A DNA stretch of 61,622 nt from Planctomicrobium piriforme (GTDB lineage: Bacteria; Planctomycetota; Planctomycetia; Planctomycetales; Planctomycetaceae), in assembly GCA_945860955.1 (NCBI GenBank), contig CAMATH010000038.1, positions 1-61,622 of the forward strand, in the 5' to 3' direction. The notes beneath the pieces were generated by a model that saw only the letters and a list, made by a program, of their open reading frames with translations, made no database searches and was not told where the DNA came from. Every line of letters starts with the position of its first letter. The stretch's first letter is position 1. Below, piece after piece: positions 42,272 through 50,326 of this stretch. Both the position numbers and the translations under genes were made by a program.

Positions 42272-43155
42272 CGTCCCCCGCCGCCACGGCATCGGCCCAG
42301 CCGACCCATTCGCGGGCGACAATCTTGAAGGTCGACCGGCTGAGCTACCGATACTCTTCCGGACAGTGGGCTCTGGCTGACGTGTCGTTCGAAATTGGAC
42401 TACGCGAAGTGGTGGGGTTGGTCGGTCCGAACGGTGCCGGCAAGACCACGTTGCTGATGCACCTCAATGGTTTGCTGTTTGGTGTTCAGCGCCCCATGGC
42501 ACAGTCGGCGGTCACCGGAGTCCCGCCTGTGGCGCCGGCCGCAATCGCGGCTGGTTCTCAGGGAAAGACGGGCGGGGCCGTCGAGGTCTTGGGACTGGCG
42601 GTCTCGCCCGCGACCGCGCCGGAAGTCCGCCGGATCGTCGGGTTGATGTTTCAGGATCCCGACGACCAGCTCTTCTGCCCGACGGTTGGGGACGACGTGG
42701 CGTTTGGACCGAAAAACCTGGGGTTTCCGAAGGACGAAATCAAGCGACGGGTCGCCGAGGCGCTGGCGGGTGTCGGCCTGACCGGATTCGAAGAGCGGTC
42801 GCCATTGCAACTGAGTTTTGGCGAACGCAAGCGGGTCTGTCTGGCGGGGGTTCTGGCCTGTGAACCCGACCTGCTGGCGCTCGATGAACCGTCAAGTAAT
42901 CTCGACCCGCGCTCGCGACGTGGGCTCATCGAGATTCTGCGCTCGTGCCGAGCCGCACAGCTCATCGCGACGCACGATCTGGAGATGATTCTCGATCTCT
43001 GCACCCGGGTGTTGGTTTTGGATGGCGGTCGCATTCAAGCCGACGGCCGGGCGTTCGAAATTCTCTCGGACGAACACCTGATGCGGACTCATGGCCTGGA
43101 AGTGCCGCTGAGTATTCAGTTGGGGGGACGGAAATCGACGCTCCCTGGAAAGTAG
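42268..43155 (+). CDS. cbiO: Cobalt/nickel ECF transporter ATPase
   Basis: 295 residues with GTG start overlapping cbiQ by 4 bp. Walker A GPNGAGKTT, Q-loop MFQDPDDQLF, signature LSFGERKR (variant of LSGGQ), Walker B LLALDEPSSNLD and switch His in IATHD are all present. Between Walker A and the Q-loop is an extra Ala/Pro-rich stretch of about 25 residues (from VQRPMAQSAV to GKTGGAV) not usual in CbiO. It powers the CbiMQO complex. There is no adjacent cobalamin gene or nickel enzyme to reveal the metal. Confidence 0.94.
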   Translation: MTSPAATASAQPTHSRATILKVDRLSYRYSSGQWALADVSFEIGLREVVGLVGPNGAGKTTLLMHLNGLLFGVQRPMAQSAVTGVPPVAPAAIAAGSQGKTGGAVEVLGLAVSPATAPEVRRIVGLMFQDPDDQLFCPTVGDDVAFGPKNLGFPKDEIKRRVAEALAGVGLTGFEERSPLQLSFGERKRVCLAGVLACEPDLLALDEPSSNLDPRSRRGLIEILRSCRAAQLIATHDLEMILDLCTRVLVLDGGRIQADGRAFEILSDEHLMRTHGLEVPLSIQLGGRKSTLPGK

Positions 43156-43180
43156 CCGTCTTTCTCCGAAAGAAGGTACA

Positions 43181-43212
43181 GCGGGCCGCGCATTTTGAAA
43201 ATGCGGGCTACA
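43181..43212. repeat. REP-like hairpin between convergent cbiO and DUF1592 genes
   Basis: CGCATTTTGAAAATGCG (43189-43205) is palindromic and flanked by GGGCC on the left and GGCTAC on the right. Its reverse complement reads GTAGCCCGCATTTTC then AAATGCGCGGCCC, the same motif as in the left-end tandem repeat and at 5953-5979. Confidence 0.85.
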
Positions 43213-43266
43213 TTAACGCAATGGACGGCTCGCTTGTGAGGTTGCGCCAGCCTCGGGTACTCACCT

Positions 43267-46239
43267 TCAATCCAGCGAACTCGCACCCCGCTTATTACGA
43301 AACTGCGGACTGAGAACGATCGTCTCAATCAGCGAACGCAACGTGTTGCCGTTCGCGTTCGTCTCGGTCCGCATTGTCTCCAGCAACGGCTCATCCGACA
43401 GCAGCAGACTGCGTCCCAGTGCGTACACGAGCAGCTTGCGAGACAACGAGTCGAGAAAATCATTCTGACGACGATCCGCCAGATATCTTCGCAGGCCGTC
43501 GACACCGTCGCGAACAGTTCCGTCGGGAAACTCCACGACTTGGGCAATAGGGCGTTCCGCCAAGTCGAGCGAGCGGCGTTCCCCCACGGGACCAAACCCC
43601 TCGAACACCACACCCGCCGCGTCAAATCGCTGGTGACATCCTGCGCAGGCGCGATTGTCACGGTGTTTCGCCAAGAGCTGTGGGATCGACAGGTCGCCGG
43701 TCGTCTTTTCGTCACGAGGCAGTTCCGGGACTGTTGGCGGAGGCGGGGGAATCTGCTCACCCAGCAACCGCCGCACCACCCAGTAACCACGTTTCACCGG
43801 GCTGGTACGAAGGCCTGGGGCGTTCTGCGTCAGAAACACTCCCATCGGTAACAAGCCCCCACGGCCATACTCCCGGGCGTTGTCGACGAGTTTCCAGTCG
43901 TCGGGGGGACCGGAGAACGGAATTCCGTAGTGAGCCGCGAGAGGGCCGTTGACGAATGTGTGGCGGCCGTACAGGAATTCCAAGACCGACCGATCGTGTT
44001 GCGCCAGGTCGACAAAAAACCGGACCGGCTCTTCGAACATCGCCTGCCGAAGTTCGTTGGTGAACATCGGGAATCGCTCACGGTCGACCGCGTTGTGTTC
44101 CTCAAACCGGCGGAAGTCGAGCCAGTTGCCGCCAAATTCCGTCGCGAGACCGCGAATTTTCGGATCCCGCATGAGTCTGCGAGTTTGTAACAACAATCCT
44201 GCCGACTCCCGCAATTCACCGCGACTGGCGACCGCCAGCAATTCGGCATCGGGCATGCTCGCCCACAGGAAGTAACTGAGCCGGCTGGCGAGTTCCTGGT
44301 CGCTGAGTGGCCTCGGCTCCGATCCGTCGGCGGCCAGATCAAACCGATAGCAGAACTGCGGCGCCAACAGCACCGTGGTCAGCGTGTCCCGGACCGCGTC
44401 CTCGTGAGACAGCCCCTCGGCCGTCCGCGCCAGTCGGTAAAAGCCCAGAAGCCCCTCATGTTCCGCTGGCGTTAACGGCCTGCGCCAGGCGCGGGAGGCG
44501 AATTCGACCAGGGATCGCAGTTGGGCCGGTTCCGCGTCTCGCCGCGACTGTTCCACCCGGTGGATCCGCTGCGACATCGACTCGTAATACTTCGCGATCG
44601 CTTCGATCGCCGTGGCATTCTCGGTCCGTTTTCGGACCTTTTCGAGATACACGTCGGCAAGTCGCCGCATTTTCGCTTCGGAACTGCAATCCTTATCCTC
44701 CGATCGGGCGAAGTCGAAAATCGCCTCTCCCATGAACTGCGGCGGTTCCGCCCGCTCAAAGAAGATGTAGTCCTGGTACTGCCGTTGCAGGACGTCGGCG
44801 ATGAATTCGAGTTCGTTCCACAAGGCGTCGAGTTCACCGCGTCCGGTGTCGTCGAGGACGAGATCGCAGAGCGGGGCATCATCGCGGAAATACCCCTGCA
44901 TCAAATGAAAGCCGGCGGTCAGCAACCGCCCCTGCCCGGCCCCCTTGGGATCGAAATAGGGCCCTCGATCATCCACGAAGAATGCCAGCGGAAACAGGTC
45001 ACAAAACCGCCGCAAACCGGCAAGATGGGTGGCCCGTGCGGGTTCGTCGTCCGGCTCCAGCTTCAGAAAACCGGCCAGTTCCACGTGTTCCGCGGGCAAC
45101 TTGTAACGGAGCTTTGTGAGGTCAGCGGCGGGTTCCCCTTCGTAAGCACGATGGCGGTTGGCGAGCTGTTGATTTCGCCACAGGACAAACGGCTGCGTGC
45201 CATCCGAGATCCCCTTGACGCTCAGGCGGGGGACATCCACCTTGAGCTCGCCGCGCCAGGCGACGATCAGGTCGCGAATCGCAGTCGCTGCCGCTCGCGG
45301 CGGTTCGCTCGAAGTGTTTTCGGGAACGGGAAGCCCATTCCAAAGCGATCGCACGGCAGCCAATGGCCCGACAGCCAGTTCGGCGTCGTTGAGTTCGTTC
45401 CAGAGCGTGGAGAGATAACGTGGGGAGAGCCGTTCCGCAGTCGCAATTTCCTCGAGTGTCGCCGTCGACTGGCCGAGTTTGTCACGGTAGCGAAACCGCC
45501 AGGCGGCGAGCAGATAGTCGCGAGTGTCGACTTTGTGCCTGCGGTAAAACTCAACGATGCGATGAACGCAGTATTTGTCGCGGTCGGTATCGGTCGCGAT
45601 GGGGTGCGGGGCGAATCTCAGACCGTCAGGAGCGAGGACGGCGTGGTCGGCGACCTCGCGCATGGCGGCGACATATTTGCGGAACAACGCCGGCGACATC
45701 GACAACGACTCACCCGAATTGTCAAACCCCGCCTCGTTCGCCGGGTCGACGGGGAACCCGCGCGACGGACGCAGTGGGAACCCAGTGAGATCGCGAATGG
45801 AGTGATCGAGTTCCGCGTTACTGAGCCGGCGAGCGGGGACCGGCCCGGGATCCCCCGCGTTCCGCTCCGACTCGAACTTTCGCCAGTCGCGGATCCAACG
45901 AACCATCCGGCCCCGTTCTTCATCGGAGGGCTGTCGTTTCGCATCGTCCGGAGGCATTTCACCCGATTCGACACGTTCCAGTACCGTGAGCCAGGTTTGC
46001 GGCTGACGGGCGAGGCCGTCCAGTGACTCGAACTGATCCAGCTGCAATTGCGCGGCCGGCTTTTGCTCGCCATGGCATGCGACGCAATGCCGTTCCACGA
46101 AGGGGCGGATGTCGTCACTCCAACGCTTCGCCAATTCGGCGTGAGACGACGCGTCATCCGCCGACCGCACCTCGCCAATGGAAGCGACCACGACCGCCAC
46201 GAGCCCCAAACGGCTCCACACCCTGCGAAAATGTGTCAT
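43267..46239 (-). CDS. DUF1592-type multidomain exported cytochrome-like protein
   Basis: 990 residues with signal peptide (LGLVAVVVASIGEVRS). The domain order follows the DUF1587/1592/1588/1585 family: N-terminal planctomycete cytochrome-c-like CVACHGEQKPAAQLQLD, NAELDHSIRDLTG (DUF1587), a long helical centre, RPLTPAEHEGLLGFYRLAR, a second CxxCH in CAGCHQRFDAAGVVFEGFGPVGERR (DUF1588), and VYALGRSLLLSDEP (DUF1585). Two heme sites imply periplasmic electron transfer. These genes usually sit beside a DUF1552 gene; that partner is missing here. It is separated from the next upstream gene by only 3 bp, so the lipoprotein gene is in the same operon. Confidence 0.9.
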   Translation of the reverse strand: MTHFRRVWSRLGLVAVVVASIGEVRSADDASSHAELAKRWSDDIRPFVERHCVACHGEQKPAAQLQLDQFESLDGLARQPQTWLTVLERVESGEMPPDDAKRQPSDEERGRMVRWIRDWRKFESERNAGDPGPVPARRLSNAELDHSIRDLTGFPLRPSRGFPVDPANEAGFDNSGESLSMSPALFRKYVAAMREVADHAVLAPDGLRFAPHPIATDTDRDKYCVHRIVEFYRRHKVDTRDYLLAAWRFRYRDKLGQSTATLEEIATAERLSPRYLSTLWNELNDAELAVGPLAAVRSLWNGLPVPENTSSEPPRAAATAIRDLIVAWRGELKVDVPRLSVKGISDGTQPFVLWRNQQLANRHRAYEGEPAADLTKLRYKLPAEHVELAGFLKLEPDDEPARATHLAGLRRFCDLFPLAFFVDDRGPYFDPKGAGQGRLLTAGFHLMQGYFRDDAPLCDLVLDDTGRGELDALWNELEFIADVLQRQYQDYIFFERAEPPQFMGEAIFDFARSEDKDCSSEAKMRRLADVYLEKVRKRTENATAIEAIAKYYESMSQRIHRVEQSRRDAEPAQLRSLVEFASRAWRRPLTPAEHEGLLGFYRLARTAEGLSHEDAVRDTLTTVLLAPQFCYRFDLAADGSEPRPLSDQELASRLSYFLWASMPDAELLAVASRGELRESAGLLLQTRRLMRDPKIRGLATEFGGNWLDFRRFEEHNAVDRERFPMFTNELRQAMFEEPVRFFVDLAQHDRSVLEFLYGRHTFVNGPLAAHYGIPFSGPPDDWKLVDNAREYGRGGLLPMGVFLTQNAPGLRTSPVKRGYWVVRRLLGEQIPPPPPTVPELPRDEKTTGDLSIPQLLAKHRDNRACAGCHQRFDAAGVVFEGFGPVGERRSLDLAERPIAQVVEFPDGTVRDGVDGLRRYLADRRQNDFLDSLSRKLLVYALGRSLLLSDEPLLETMRTETNANGNTLRSLIETIVLSPQFRNKRGASSLD

Positions 46240-46242
46240 CGA

Positions 46243-46905
46243 TCACTTCCTGGGGAAATCGTCTAAAGCGGCCGGAGCGTCGAAGTCCACCTCCAGCGAT
46301 TCGCCACTTTTCGGATTGTGAATCGAAGTGGCGTGCAACGTTTGGCTTCCCGCCTCGTGCCAACCGGTCACTTTGAGCAGCGCACCGACGGTCGCCACAG
46401 ACCGGATAGCGTCGGCCGACTGAGATGGAAAATGAACGGAGCGACCATCGGCGAGTCGAATACAGTCGATCAACCCCGCCGGGCAAAGTTTCAACTCCGC
46501 GACCTCCGCCGACAACGAAAACACTTTGCGGTCACTCGCCGAATCCGGTTCCTCTCCCTCCGCACGTGGCTCCGCGCCACTCGACACGCGTTTTCGAGAA
46601 CCCGCGTCACGGGAGGGCGAAGCTCCTGCTGAGCCGCCGCTGTGCGCCTGCACGTCGAAATCCGTCCTTTGGGCAGCCTCGGACCCCCGTTCATCGTCAG
46701 CCTGCGTGCCATCCGCGGTTTCCGCCGGCGGCGAACTCATATCTCCCACCTCGGACTCCGTTCGCAGACGATACTGCTCCAGCGCCTGCCCCAGCGCTTT
46801 CAGGTTCTGCTGCATCTGCTTCCGTTTCGCGGCTTCGCGGGATTTGAAATCGCAACCACACGAGAACAACACCAGAACGATTGCGATCCAATGAAATGGG
46901 CGCAT
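46243..46905 (-). CDS. Small lipoprotein-like protein carrying a repeat-derived insert
   Basis: 220 residues, not recognised. The N-terminal signal (FHWIAIVLVLFSCGC) resembles a lipoprotein signal. A helical stretch (REAAKRKQMQQNLKALGQALEQYRLR) is followed by an acidic, disordered-looking region containing GGSAGASPSRDAGSRKRV and SSGAEPRAEGE, which appears to come from an in-frame hairpin repeat. The C-terminal 80 residues look ordered (LKVTGWHEAGSQTLHATSIHN). It precedes the DUF1592 gene by 3 bp, so the two products may work together at the envelope. Confidence 0.72.
   Translation of the reverse strand: MRPFHWIAIVLVLFSCGCDFKSREAAKRKQMQQNLKALGQALEQYRLRTESEVGDMSSPPAETADGTQADDERGSEAAQRTDFDVQAHSGGSAGASPSRDAGSRKRVSSGAEPRAEGEEPDSASDRKVFSLSAEVAELKLCPAGLIDCIRLADGRSVHFPSQSADAIRSVATVGALLKVTGWHEAGSQTLHATSIHNPKSGESLEVDFDAPAALDDFPRK
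46553..46636. repeat. Hairpin repeat embedded in a coding region
   Basis: Read on the minus strand: GGAG-CTTCGCC-CTCC hairpin, then GTGGC/GCCAC hairpin, giving the peptides SAGASPSRD and SSGAEPRAEG. GGAG and GTAG are the two classic feet of REP elements. The insert keeps the frame. Confidence 0.65.
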
Positions 46906-46994
46906 GGAGGGTCACCTGAGACGGAGGAACGGAACGGACGCAGAATATCGTGATCTTCGGCGGGAGACAAACCGCTCGAATTCGTCGAATACGA

Positions 46995-47960
46995 TCACCC
47001 GCGATCGCTGAAGTGCAATTCCTTCAGACTCGGCACCTGCTTCGACTCAATCTCCCACTGGATGCCATTCTCGGCCACAGAGAATGCTACCGAGGGGGGA
47101 CGCTGGCACAGTTTATGACAAATGAGGTCGAAACGATTGGGATGGGAAGGGTTCTGATCAATATGCCACAGCGCGCCGACCGATTCGACCAGCATGGAGC
47201 TGCCAAACGCTTTCGCCAGTGTGACTTTCCCAGCCGACAATCGCGCCGGCAGAACCGTGAGCGGAGTCACCAAGAGGATCGCCATGTGGCGTTCGAACGC
47301 CAGACGGTTGAGTTGATCAAGCAGCGTGCGCAACTCCGACTCGCGCCATTTCGCGACCTGCCGGGGCAGGGCTTCGATCACCAGAAGCGCGACCGGTTCG
47401 TGTTCGGGTGATCGAGGTATGGTCAAGTGCGCGGGGGGCAGATTCTCCGCAAATCGCCACTGGCGCAACAGCGGGAAATCGGCCGGCAGGTTGAACGGTC
47501 GCTCACACGGATTCCCATCCGGGCCGGCGGGTTCGACAACGCCACTGGCGAGGTGCAACTGGTCGAGCCGACCGCCAGCCAGCGCAACCAGCCGACCGAA
47601 ATCGCGCCGTGGATCGCCTCCAGCGGTCACGACGGCGACCTGTTGCGCGAATTGCCTGCAGTACAGGCCGGTCGGCGGGCCAAGACCGGGAAACGTGGTG
47701 CCCGCAGTGACCCGGGCGACCAGGTCGGCAACCAGCCCCGAGAAATCACTTCCCGAGGGAGTTCCCAGCACCGTGACTCGTCCCCGGGGAAGCCAACGTA
47801 ACCAGATCCAATCGGGTTCGAGCAGCGACTCTTCGTCAACGCTCCAGTCCCGGACCGGAATGTGTTCAACCGTATTCTGTGTCGACTCGGAAGCTGGCTG
47901 GGGTCGTTTCCCCCGACCCGTTCCACCCGGGTCAGATGTGTGAATCACCCTTGAATTCAT
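46995..47960 (-). CDS. RepA/AAA_25-like protein without a functional Walker A
   Basis: 321 residues. It resembles RepA-type hexameric ATPases (AAA_25): PDWIWLRWLPRGRVTVLGTPSGSDFSGLVADLVARVTAGTTFPG aligns with the usual lead-in to the P-loop, yet the loop (residues 66-74, GTPSGSDFS) has Asp where the lysine should be. The strand expected to be Walker B reads LLVIEALPRQV, with Glu for Asp. The last third (GKVTLAKAFGSSMLVESVGALWHIDQNP) keeps the family pattern. ATP hydrolysis is therefore doubtful; it may be a regulatory or structural relative. The N-terminal 40 residues are disordered. No phage or plasmid genes are nearby. Confidence 0.7.
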   Translation of the reverse strand: MNSRVIHTSDPGGTGRGKRPQPASESTQNTVEHIPVRDWSVDEESLLEPDWIWLRWLPRGRVTVLGTPSGSDFSGLVADLVARVTAGTTFPGLGPPTGLYCRQFAQQVAVVTAGGDPRRDFGRLVALAGGRLDQLHLASGVVEPAGPDGNPCERPFNLPADFPLLRQWRFAENLPPAHLTIPRSPEHEPVALLVIEALPRQVAKWRESELRTLLDQLNRLAFERHMAILLVTPLTVLPARLSAGKVTLAKAFGSSMLVESVGALWHIDQNPSHPNRFDLICHKLCQRPPSVAFSVAENGIQWEIESKQVPSLKELHFSDRG

Positions 47961-48162
47961 GGGACACCGTGTTCGGATCTCCTTGGAGCTGCGTCGATGA
48001 CGTACTCATGCGTTTCAGTATACTGACGTTTCTATAGGGGTCAAGTGTGAAGTGGACCTTTTTCCATGTTTTTGGGAATTGGGGCGGGATTTTGAGATTC
48101 ACAACGGCGAAGGGGCAAAGCCCGGCAATGGCGTTTTTTCGAACTGCGGGGTTGTTGGGCCC

Positions 48163-48232
48163 GTGTCGCGACGACGCTCCTGCGGCGTCGCGCCCGACGG
48201 CGCAGCCGGCGGCCAGGTCGGTAAGCGTCACC
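48163..48232. repeat. Dispersed GC-rich hairpin repeat, copy 2
   Basis: Inverted relative to 13280-13345. Hairpin CGACGC/GCGTCG around 48170-48190 followed by GCCGGCGGCCAGGTCGG. It lies in the 282-bp gap before the four-helix membrane protein gene; the rest of the gap holds nothing recognisable. Confidence 0.75.
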
Positions 48233-48242
48233 CAGTCTATTT

Positions 48243-48761
48243 TCACGGTGGGGAGGCTGAATTCCGATCCGATTCCAAATCCATCACCAATTCGCAAACT
48301 TCAATCGCGTCCTGAAAATCCGCTTCGATCATCGCGTCGCGCCACCACAGAATACGCAACCACCCGCACCAAGTCAGATACGCTCCCGTAATCAGCATTC
48401 CCACCAGGAAAAACCCCAACGCAATCCAATCTTCGGCCGTGAGCAGTTTGTCACCCGGTTGCCCCTCGCGTATTTCCCCGAGTCCAGCGACCACTCCTAC
48501 CCAAATCCCGACGCCGACCACCATGTTGAGCATTCCCAGCGCGGCTTCGAGAAAATGCGATAGTTGAAGCCAGACACGAAACTCGGCCCACGCGAGTGCC
48601 GCGGACGGAAATAGCACGATCATCGCAGGGAGGACCGTGAACGGATCATTCCATTCACCGACCATGACCCAGACTGTGCACAATGCCAGGATCGTCCACC
48701 ACGTGACGTTGATCCCGCAGAACCACGCGCGTTGTTTTTGGTGATGATCGAAGATTGACAA
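48243..48761 (-). CDS. Hypothetical four-helix membrane protein
   Basis: 172 residues. Hydrophobic helices at about 20-35 (WWTILALCTVWVMVG), 42-58 (VLPAMIVLFPSAALAW), 68-95 (FLEAALGMLNMVVGVGIWVGVVAGL) and 112-135 (WIALGFFLVGMLITGAYLTW), with an acidic C-terminal tail. No known motif. The 3' end lies just beyond the dispersed repeat and there is no obvious partner gene. Confidence 0.72.
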   Translation of the reverse strand: MSIFDHHQKQRAWFCGINVTWWTILALCTVWVMVGEWNDPFTVLPAMIVLFPSAALAWAEFRVWLQLSHFLEAALGMLNMVVGVGIWVGVVAGLGEIREGQPGDKLLTAEDWIALGFFLVGMLITGAYLTWCGWLRILWWRDAMIEADFQDAIEVCELVMDLESDRNSASPP

Positions 48762-48894
48762 GTTGACTCCACGTGGCCGAAAACCAGGGGTCTACGTATT
48801 GCCGCGTCTGTCACGAATCGGGCGTCGATAGCCGCTGACTGGCGTGCGCGCCTGTGGTGGAAACTCTCAATTTCCGCCGTGTCGAGTCGAACGC

Positions 48895-50319
48895 TCACGC
48901 GATGATGTCATGGACCACTTCGCCGTGGACGTCGGTCAGGCGAAAATCGCGGCCGCCGTACTTGAACGTGAGTTTGGTGTGTTCGAATCCCAAGAGGTTC
49001 AGCATCGTCGCGTGCAGGTCGTGCAGGTGGACTTTGTTCTCAACCGAGTAGTAGCCGTAGTCGTCGGTCTTGCCGTAGACGAGGCCCGCCCTCACGCCAC
49101 CACCCGCCATCCACATGGTGTACCCCTGCGGGTTGTGGTCCCGCCCGTCGTCACCCTGCGCGACCGGGGTACGGCCGAATTCGCCTCCCCATAAGACGAG
49201 CGTCTCGTCCAAAAGTCCCCGCGACTTTAAATCGGTCAACAGGGCGGCGATCGGCTGATCGACCTCCATCGCGTTTTTCGCGTGGTCGGCCCTCAAGCCG
49301 CCGTGCTGGTCCCACTTGTAACTGTGCGTGCATTGAATGAACCGCACGCCACGTTCCGCGAACCGCCGAGCCATCAGACACTGGCGACCGAAATTCATCG
49401 TCTGCGGCTGATCGAGTCCGTACAGTTTCTGCGTCGCCTCGCTTTCATCCGCGATGCTTTGCATCTCGGGGGCCGCCGCCTGCATCCGGAACGCGAGTTC
49501 AAACGAATTGATGCGCGCCTCCAGCGACGAATCGGGGCCGGTTTCAGCCATGCGATCGACGTTCATCTCACGCAGCAGATCCAGCTCCATCCGTTGCAAG
49601 TTTCGCGGCGTCCCCTCGGCGTTTTCGATGAACGGAATCTTCGCCCGGTCCGACGGGATGCTGGCATTTCCCAACGGGGTTCCTTGATACACCGCTGGCA
49701 GAAACGCCGAACTGTATGCGTTTACGCCACCATGAGTCAGGGTCGGGCAGATCGTGATGAACCCGGGGAGATCCTGGTTATCGGTTCCCAGGCCGTAGGT
49801 GATCCATGAACCCATGCTGGGTCGGACAAACGTGTCGCTGCCGGTGTGCAGTTCCAGAAGCGCTCCCCCGTGTCGTGAATTCGAACCATGCATCGAATTG
49901 ATGATGCACATCTGATCGACCTGCTTCGCGACGTGAGGAAACAGGTCGCTCACCCACGCACCGCTTTGGCCGTACTGCTGGAATTTCCAGGGCGATTTCA
50001 GCAGGTTGCCAGTGGCCGACGAGAAGACCCGCGGTTTGGCGAACGGCAGCGGTTTTCCGTGATCGCGCTCCAGTAAGGGTTTGTAGTCAAACGTGTCGAC
50101 CTGCGACGGGCCGCCGTGCATGAACAGAAAGATCACCCGCTTGGCGGTGCCGGTGAAGTGCGGCTGCTTGGGAGCGAGGGGATTGGCCGACGGAGCGGCG
50201 GCGGCCGAACTCCCCAACAGTCCCGCGAGCGCGAGCGAGCCAAAGCCAGCGGATGACCGCTTCAGCAATTCGCGACGCGATACGGGAGCCTCGTTGTCGA
50301 AACACCAGGAACGTGTCAT
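48895..50319 (-). CDS. DUF1501 family exported protein paired with PSD1
   Basis: 474 residues with Tat signal (SRRELLKRSSAGFGSLALAGLLGSS). Family landmarks: IFLFMHGGPSQVDTFDYKP, GSWITYGLGTDNQDLPGFITI and WGGEFGRTPVAQGDDGRDHNPQGY; the His and Asp residues expected of alkaline-phosphatase-like metal sites are kept. It begins 8 bp after the PSD1 gene ends, the standard planctomycete pair. The pair is thought to act on exported glycans or esters with electron transfer; no substrate is proven. ATG at 50319 is chosen by the Tat signal; the open frame continues into the neighbour but is antibiologically basic there. Confidence 0.93.
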   Translation of the reverse strand: MTRSWCFDNEAPVSRRELLKRSSAGFGSLALAGLLGSSAAAAPSANPLAPKQPHFTGTAKRVIFLFMHGGPSQVDTFDYKPLLERDHGKPLPFAKPRVFSSATGNLLKSPWKFQQYGQSGAWVSDLFPHVAKQVDQMCIINSMHGSNSRHGGALLELHTGSDTFVRPSMGSWITYGLGTDNQDLPGFITICPTLTHGGVNAYSSAFLPAVYQGTPLGNASIPSDRAKIPFIENAEGTPRNLQRMELDLLREMNVDRMAETGPDSSLEARINSFELAFRMQAAAPEMQSIADESEATQKLYGLDQPQTMNFGRQCLMARRFAERGVRFIQCTHSYKWDQHGGLRADHAKNAMEVDQPIAALLTDLKSRGLLDETLVLWGGEFGRTPVAQGDDGRDHNPQGYTMWMAGGGVRAGLVYGKTDDYGYYSVENKVHLHDLHATMLNLLGFEHTKLTFKYGGRDFRLTDVHGEVVHDIIA

Positions 50320-50326
50320 GGCAACG

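Noticed and set aside
42651-43034. Antisense frame in cbiO
   Set aside because: It mirrors the ABC ATPase coding strand and carries no independent signal.
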